Below are positions 58,201 through 64,000 of a stretch of DNA of 64,000 bases, in pieces (position 1 is the stretch's first letter; every line of letters begins with the position of its first letter). This DNA is from Caenorhabditis elegans (taxonomy: Eukaryota; Nematoda; Chromadorea; Rhabditida; Rhabditidae), in the NCBI RefSeq assembly GCF_000002985.6, contig NC_003282.8, positions 2,294,001-2,358,000 of the forward strand, in the 5' to 3' direction. Below the pieces are notes generated by a model. That model worked only from the letters and a program-made list of their open reading frames with translations, was not told where the DNA came from and ran no database searches. The translations under genes were made by a program, and so were the position numbers.

Positions 58201-61200
58201 ACTAAAATCAGCTAAAAATTCAATTTTATGGCTATTTTCTGAATTTTTAGACCTTTTTTCCTGCGAAAAAACCCGAATATTCCCCCAAAAATGTCAATTT
58301 TAACCTTAAAATTTGAGTTTTCAGACATTATTTCCCCAAAAATCTGAGGAAAATTCGAATTTCCCTACAAAAAAGTCGATTTTAATGCAAAATCTCAATT
58401 TTTGAAGGCAAAATATTGAAAATCACCGGATTTAAGCAGAATTTTGGAATTTTTAGACATAATTTCCACCGAAATTCCACGAATTATCACTTTTTCTGTG
58501 AAAAAAGTCAATTTTCAGGCGAAATTCCACAATTTTTAAGTCAAAATATGACAAAAATCAAATTAAAACCCACATTTTCCCATCAAAAATGTATATTTTA
58601 ACGTAAAAATTCAAAATTTCCCACATTTTTCCTAATAAAATCAGCTAAAAATTCAATTTTCTGCCTAATTTTTGAATTTTTAGACATTTTTTCCTGCGAA
58701 AAAACCCGAATATTCCCCCAAAAATGTCAATTTTAACTGAAAAATTCAAATTTTCAGGCATTTTTTCCACTAAAATCACCTTAAAATTCAATTTTCTGCA
58801 TTTTTAGGCCCTTTTTCCTGCGAAAAAACCCGAATATTCCCCCAAAAATGTCAATTTTAACTGAAAAATTCAAAATTTCACTCATTTTTCCCACTGAAAT
58901 CAGCTAAAAATGTGCAATTTTCAGACACTCTACGCGTCAGTGACGTCACTTTGAAGCGATTCAATCGAATTATTGCATTGGTTAACCAATTCAGAGTTAT
59001 TGTGACAATTAGTCGACTTATAAAAACGATATGCGAGCAAGAAATGGCTGATGGATATAAATTTCAGGTTAATTGAGCTGAAAATTGAGCTGAAAAAAGA
59101 GCAAAAACTGCCTATTTTCCATTAAAAAGAGTCGAAAATTGATAATTTTAACGTTTTTTCAACGAAAAAATGTCAAAAAACGAGAAAAATCAGACAAAAA
59201 CTGCCCATTTTCGCTTGAAAATGCCCAAAATTCGATAATTTCTTCAAAATTTGCAGATTTTTCCCAAAATTTCCACTAAAAATCCCAATTTTCCATTCCA
59301 GATCGACAAAAAATCAGTGATGAAATGCCTTTTGGCACTCCAAACGAAAGGATTCGTACGACTTTTTGATACAACTGTTAGATCTGATAATATCAATCAT
59401 CAGGTACAGTTTTTGCAGCGAAAATTGCAATTTTCACATATTTTAGTACAGAAAAATCAATTTTTCAGCCATTTTTCACATAAAAAACTGATTTTCCCCA
59501 CTAAAATCCAATAAAATTGTGGAAATTTCGTGTTAAAATTCCATTTTTAGCATATTTTCTCCCGAAAAAAACCCAATTTTGGACTTTTTTAACCTTAAAA
59601 TTCTAAATTTCTGACTGCAAATTCAATTTTTCTATCAATTTCCTTCTGGAAAACATGTAAAAATTCAAAATTTTCACATAAAACCCAATTTTTACATGAT
59701 TACATTCGAAAAAACCTCATTTTGTATCTTTTTTAACCAAACGAAAAATCTAAATTTCTTGCTGAAAACTCCGTTTTTCTGTCAAATTTCCACTTAAAAA
59801 TCTGATTTTTTCCTCCTAACAAGGGAAGGCTCTGAACTCGTTATCGGACTTCGTTACGCCATTATATACATTCGATAGAGAATAGTTACAGATGATCACT
59901 CCAAAAAATTTAGCTGCTTCAGAGCAGGTTCTACCAAGTTACGACATTTTGAAAGTGCCAAAATACCCCTTTTTAAAAATTCCAAAAAATTCAAAAAAAT
60001 TTGGTTTTTTTTCTAAAAGTTGATATAAATGTTTTCAAATAGTTGGAAATGATGGAAAAATCATACCATACAAGTATCAGTTCATAATTCTCAAAAAAAC
60101 CCTTGAATTGATCTACATGAACATCTACTTTTTGGAATTTTTCTCAGGATATGTAGATTAATTTAAGGGGTTTTTTTGAGAATTATGAACTGATACTCGT
60201 ATGGTATGATTTTTCCATCATTTCCAACTATTTGAAAACATTTATATCAACTTTTAGAAAAAAAAACAAATTTTTTTGAATTTTTTGAAATTTTTAAAAA
60301 GGGGTATTTCGGCAACTTCAAAATGTCGTAACTTGGTAGAACCTGCTCTGAAGCAGCTAAATTTTTTGGAGTGATCATCTGTAACTATTCTCTATCGAAT
60401 GTATATAATGGCGTAACGAAGTCCGATAACGAGTTCAGAGCCTTCCCTTGTTAGGAGGAAAAAATCAGATTTTTAAGTGGAAATTTGACAGAAAAACGGA
60501 GTTTTCAGCAAGAAATTTAGATTTTTCGTTTGGTTAAAAAAGATACAAAATGAGGTTTTTTCGAATGTAATCATGTAAAAATTGGGTTTTATGTGAAAAT
60601 TTTGAATTTTTACATGTTTTCCAGAAGGAAATTGATAGAAAAATTGAATTTGCAGTCAGAAATTTAGAATTTTAAGGTTAAAAAAGTCCAAAATTGGGTT
60701 TTTTTCGGGAGAAAATATGCTAAAAATGGAATTTTAACACGAAATTTCCACAATTTTATTGGATTTTAGTGGGGGAAATCAGTTTTTTTTAGGTGAAAAA
60801 TGGTTGAAAAATTGATTTTTCTGTACTAAAATACCCCTTGTAAAATTCAATAAAATTGTGGAAATTTCGTGCTAAAATTCCATTTTTAACATATTTTCTC
60901 CCGGAAAAACCTAAATCTGGACTTTTTTTAACCGAAAAATCTAAATTTCTGACCAAAAAATTCCAATTTTTCTATCAATTTACCCCTCAAAACCACAATT
61001 TTCAACATTTCCTTTTCCAGATTCAAATCATCTGCCACGGATCGATTGATAATGTGAAAAATGTTGAAATTATCGCTGGAATCGAAGAAATGATTGATTC
61101 ATTTCATAAAGAAGGACGAGTATTTCCACACGGACAACACAGAACACTCAAAAAACACAATCAAATTGAAGAAAATCCAAAAGTTGCCGATGAATTTAAT

Positions 61201-63782
61201 GAAAAATTGGAGAATGTCGATGAGGATTTGACGAGAAATCGAACAATTCATGATAGATATCAATTTTTCCGACTTCAAACACTTCGAAATAGTCATAAAG
61301 AGGTCGGGGTTTTCAGGTGGAAGAAATTGACGGAAAATCTGGGGAAAATTTGAAGAAAATCGCCGTGAGAAAATAGCGAAAAATTGACTGAAAAAGTTGA
61401 AAAAATGGCTAAAATTGCAAAAAATTGGCTGAAAAAAGCTGAATATCAAGAAAATAACCTGAAATAACTGAAATTTTGCTCAAATTTTCCGACTTCAAAC
61501 ACTCATAACTAAAAAGAAAAAAGACTGTTTTATGTAATGGAAATTCGAAATTTTCACTGAAACTTGTGAAAAATTAGAAAAAATAGCCATAAAATGCTTA
61601 AAAAATGGCTCAAATACCCAAAAATTGGCTGCAAATTGCCTGAAAAAGACTAAAAATTAGGAAAATAATTGAAATTTTGCATGAAAAGCTGGAAAAGCCC
61701 AAAATACAGCTGAAAATTGATTGAAAAACCACAGTTACCGACGAATGTTGGAAAAAATGGCTAAAATTGGCTGAAAATGGCATGGAAAAGCCCTTAAAAA
61801 GCTGAAAATTAGGGAAAATTGACTGAAAAAGTTGAAAAAATGGCTTAAATAGCCACCAAATTTGGCTGAAAATTCTCTTAAAATTCACTGATATGATTTT
61901 AAAAAAATAAGGAAAATAATTGAAAAAAAAAGTTTTAAAAAGCCAAAATTTGATTGCAAATTAACTGAAAAAGCCAAGAAATGATTTCAAAAAATAAGGA
62001 AAATAATTGAAATTTAGCTTTTTTAAAAGCAAAATTGAGAGAAAATAGAAAAATTGCTATAATAACTTGAAATAACTGAAATTTAGCTCAATTTTTCCGA
62101 CTTCAAACACTCAGAAATAGTCATACAAAAAGGTCGGTTTTCAGGCGGAAAATTTGGAAATTTTGATAAAAATTGTGAGAAAATAGCGAAAAAATGCCAT
62201 AAAAAAGCTGAAAAACTGGCTAAAATTACAAAAAATTGGCTGAAAGAGGTTAAAAGCTGAAAATTAGGAAAAAAAAGAAATAGTTATAAAGAGGTCGGTT
62301 TTGAGTGGAAAATCTGGAAAATTTGAAGAAAATCGTGAGAAAATAGCGAAAAATTGCCATAAAAAAGCTGAAAAAATGGCTAAAATTGCAAAAAAATTGG
62401 CTGAAAAAGCTGAAATAACTGAAATTTTGCTCAATTTTTCCCGACTTCAAACACTCATAACTATAATAAGAAAAAAGACTGTTTTATGTGGAAATTCGAA
62501 ATTTTGCACTGAAACTTGTGAAAAATAGCGAAAAATTGAATGAAAAAGATGAAAAATGGCTAAAATAGCCACAAATTTTGGCTGCAAATTGCCTAAAAAA
62601 CTATTTTTTTAAGCTGAAAATTGTTAAAATAACTAGAAGTTGCTGAAATTTGACTAAAAATTTACTGAAAAGTAGCAGCACAAAACGCGGAAAATTGATT
62701 TTTTGACGAAAAATTGACGAGAAATCGAACAATTCATGATAAATTTCCAATTTTTCGACCGGAAAATCTATAAATTTTGCTGAAAACTGCCTCAATTTGG
62801 TCTAAAATCGCTGAAATTGTGCTAAAATAGCCAAAAAAGTTTACCTGAAAATTGTCGGAAAAAAATTAAAAAACAGAAAATTGAGGAATATAAATTGAAA
62901 ATTGCTAAAGAAAAAAAATAACTGGAAATAGCCAGAAACAGTCAAAAAAAAAATTTACTAAAAATTTGACAGAAAAAAACTGAAAATTAACTCGAAATTC
63001 TTCAAAATTCATTGGAAATTTGTAAAAATCGGGCTGAAAATCGATTGAAAATTGCCTGGAAAATAAGCCAAAATAACTGAAATCGAACTGAAAATTTACC
63101 ATAAAAAATTCAAAAATTCAAAAAAAAAAAACCAGAAAAGTGTCAACTGAAAATTTAAAAAAAAAATTGAATTTTTCTGTTAGAAAATTCACGTAAAATT
63201 AGGCAAAAATGCTGAAAAATGTGTAAAATAGCTTAGCTTTGACTGAATTTTTACTGAAAAAGTATCCCAAAAAGCTGAAAAAATCCATTTTCAATAAAAA
63301 TTCAGTCAAATCTAAGCTACTAAACACACATTTTTCAGCATTTTTGCCTAATTTTACGTGAATTTTCTGAAAAAAAAATTCAATTTTATTTTTTAAATTG
63401 ATTTTTTTTCAGTTGACACTTTTCTGGTTTTTTTTTTAATTTTTGAATTTTTTATGGTTAATTTTCAGTTCGATTTCAGCTATTTTGACTTATTTTCCAG
63501 GCAATTTTCAATCGATTTTCAGCCCGATTTTTACAAAATTTCTCGAGTTTTTGGGCAAATTTCCAATTATTAAAATTGAATTTTACAAAAAATAATGAAA
63601 ATCGCCCCCGAAATTTAGCTTTTTTTTTTTGCAGAATAACTTCCATGAAACGGACGAATTCAACGGAGGAAACTCGACTCTTGATGATTCTCAAATTGAG
63701 GATGAAAAAACGATTAATTTGGATGAAGAAGGTGCTGAAAATGGAGAAGAAGACCCGGATCAGGCGATGATTAACCTTTTTG
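55271..63782 (+). CDS. TFIIIC largest subunit-like protein (GTF3C1 type), 5' part
   Basis: Ten exons in frame: 55271-55319, 55371-55432, 55500-55644, 55708-55829, 57509-57648, 57752-57879, 58925-59067, 59302-59403, 61021-61302 and 63635-63782, then a GT donor; the gene runs off the right edge. These give the first 440 residues. An acidic, basic-patched N-terminus (PKSRKRAAQSG) leads to a region with GLGRAELGKTVGYDS and GKVRTIRYFWKQ, resembling the winged-helix part of GTF3C1 (compare GRQRTTKY). Later LKRFNRIIALVNQF, SRLIKTICEQE and VMKCLLALQTKGFVRLFDTT followed by IICHGSID match the extended B-block-binding region. TFIIIC recognises the tRNA B box and recruits TFIIIB and Pol III. The last visible exon is acidic (EEGAENGEEDPDQ). 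The assignment is from remembered family patterns, so check by alignment. Confidence 0.72.
56270..56660. repeat. Inverted repeat arm A flanking exons 5-6
   Basis: Inverted partner at about 58010-58450; for example GGGGCGAAAGTGCGAGTTTA near 56527 and its complement near 58128. The interval between the arms holds exons 5 and 6 of the TFIIIC-like gene. Confidence 0.8.
58010..58450. repeat. Inverted repeat arm B flanking exons 5-6
   Basis: Complementary to 56270-56660. It is followed by further copies of CGAATATTCCCCCAAAAATG (about 58274, 58709 and 58836), which are inverted relative to GGGGGAATATTCGGG-like units in intron 4. Confidence 0.8.
59439..60838. repeat. 1.4 kb palindrome in TFIIIC-like gene intron 8
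   Basis: Arms 59439-60124 and 60153-60838 are near-identical inverted copies centred at 60138. The innermost 300 bp (ACAAGGGAAGGCTCTGAACT to the loop) is non-A/T-biased and looks like the element proper. The outer arms are copies of intron sequence. After the right arm, 60836-60990 repeats 59500-59640 in direct orientation. Confidence 0.92.
61303..63018. repeat. Purine-rich GGCTGAAAAAGCTGAAAA repeats in intron 9
   Basis: Long A-rich stretch of diverged units (AAAATGGCTAAAATTGCAAA, TTGGCTGAAAAAGC, TTTTTCCGACTTCAAACACT). Pieces of exon 9 are echoed here: TTTTCCGACTTCAAACACT followed by AGTCATA and AGAGGTCGG recurs near 61485, 62095 and 62440, so the 3' end of exon 9 has been duplicated into the intron. 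Confidence 0.75.
63019..63538. repeat. Palindrome before exon 10 of the TFIIIC-like gene
   Basis: Arms of about 245 bp centred near 63278; TTTGTAAAAATCGGGCTGAA at the left end and its complement at the right end. The strand bias flips from A-rich to T-rich at the centre. It ends about 95 bp before the exon 10 acceptor. Confidence 0.88.
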
Positions 63783-64000
63783 GTACGGAAAATTTATGGA
63801 AAATGGCAAAAAACATACAAAAAATTTCCAAAAAAGCTGGAAAAATCGAAAAAAACTGCAGTTTTCACTATTCTTTTTGTTACAAAAATCGTAAAATTGT
63901 TCCACTTTCTGTCTATAAGTTCTCTGGAAAAATCGATAGAAACCGCCTGAAAATCTCTGAATTTTCAGCTGAAAAAGCTACAAAAAATTGGCATTTTTCG

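Noticed and set aside
63476..63770. Short frames on both strands at the right edge
   Set aside because: They are shadows of exon 10 of the TFIIIC-like gene and of the adjacent palindrome.

Overview
The window is nematode nuclear DNA, and I read it as Caenorhabditis elegans, left arm of chromosome IV (the Y38F2A clones). That placement rests on recognising five genes together: mksr-2, vha-11, vha-3, nsy-4 and ppgn-1. The sequence shows short exons with GT/AG junctions, the worm acceptor TTTCAG, very AT-rich introns and many short interspersed repeats. Exon joins were built by hand; every join kept the reading frame and most summed lengths match the expected protein families.

Layout. 1-5.2 kb: repeats, a hAT-type MITE (3240-3675) and an unrecognised three-exon gene (+, 3753-5147). 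5.2-10.3 kb: repeat families, a TA-duplicating MITE whose empty site is preserved 2 kb away, and the last two exons of an unidentified minus-strand gene (6125-6325). 10.4-12.6 kb: mksr-2 (-), a B9-domain ciliary transition-zone gene with an X-box just upstream. 14.2-20.5 kb: vha-11 (-), V-ATPase subunit C. 21.5-21.9 kb: vha-3 (-), V-ATPase proteolipid; vha-3 and vha-11 lie head to tail as an operon pair, with two CACGTG E-boxes upstream. 23-30 kb: mostly non-coding, with a possible pseudogene and a large diverged array built around the motif CATGGTGCATCGA. 30.1-32.5 kb: nsy-4 (+), a claudin/CACNG-like four-TM protein. 33.2-35.6 kb: a nuclear hormone receptor (-) of NR2E type. 35.96-39.72 kb: a large element with inverted ends, a 1.5 kb internal palindrome and a spliced coding segment, apparently inserted in a tRNA-like sequence. 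40.0-54.9 kb: ppgn-1 (-), mitochondrial paraplegin-type m-AAA protease. 55.3 kb to the right edge: the first ten exons of a TFIIIC largest-subunit (GTF3C1-like) gene (+), divergent from ppgn-1.

Two kinds of non-coding DNA alternate. Introns of the housekeeping genes (vha-11, ppgn-1, the TFIIIC-like gene) are packed with phased A/T runs and gene-specific repeat arrays. The regions around the neuronal gene nsy-4 and the receptor instead carry the CATGGTGCATC and CAACTAACAAAATG families. Large inverted repeats occur repeatedly, and in two genes they flank coding exons. I see no CRISPR array, viral genome or bacterial-type system. The most novel items are the unrecognised gene at 3.75-5.15 kb, the coding segment carried inside the 3.8 kb element, and the arrays and palindromes.
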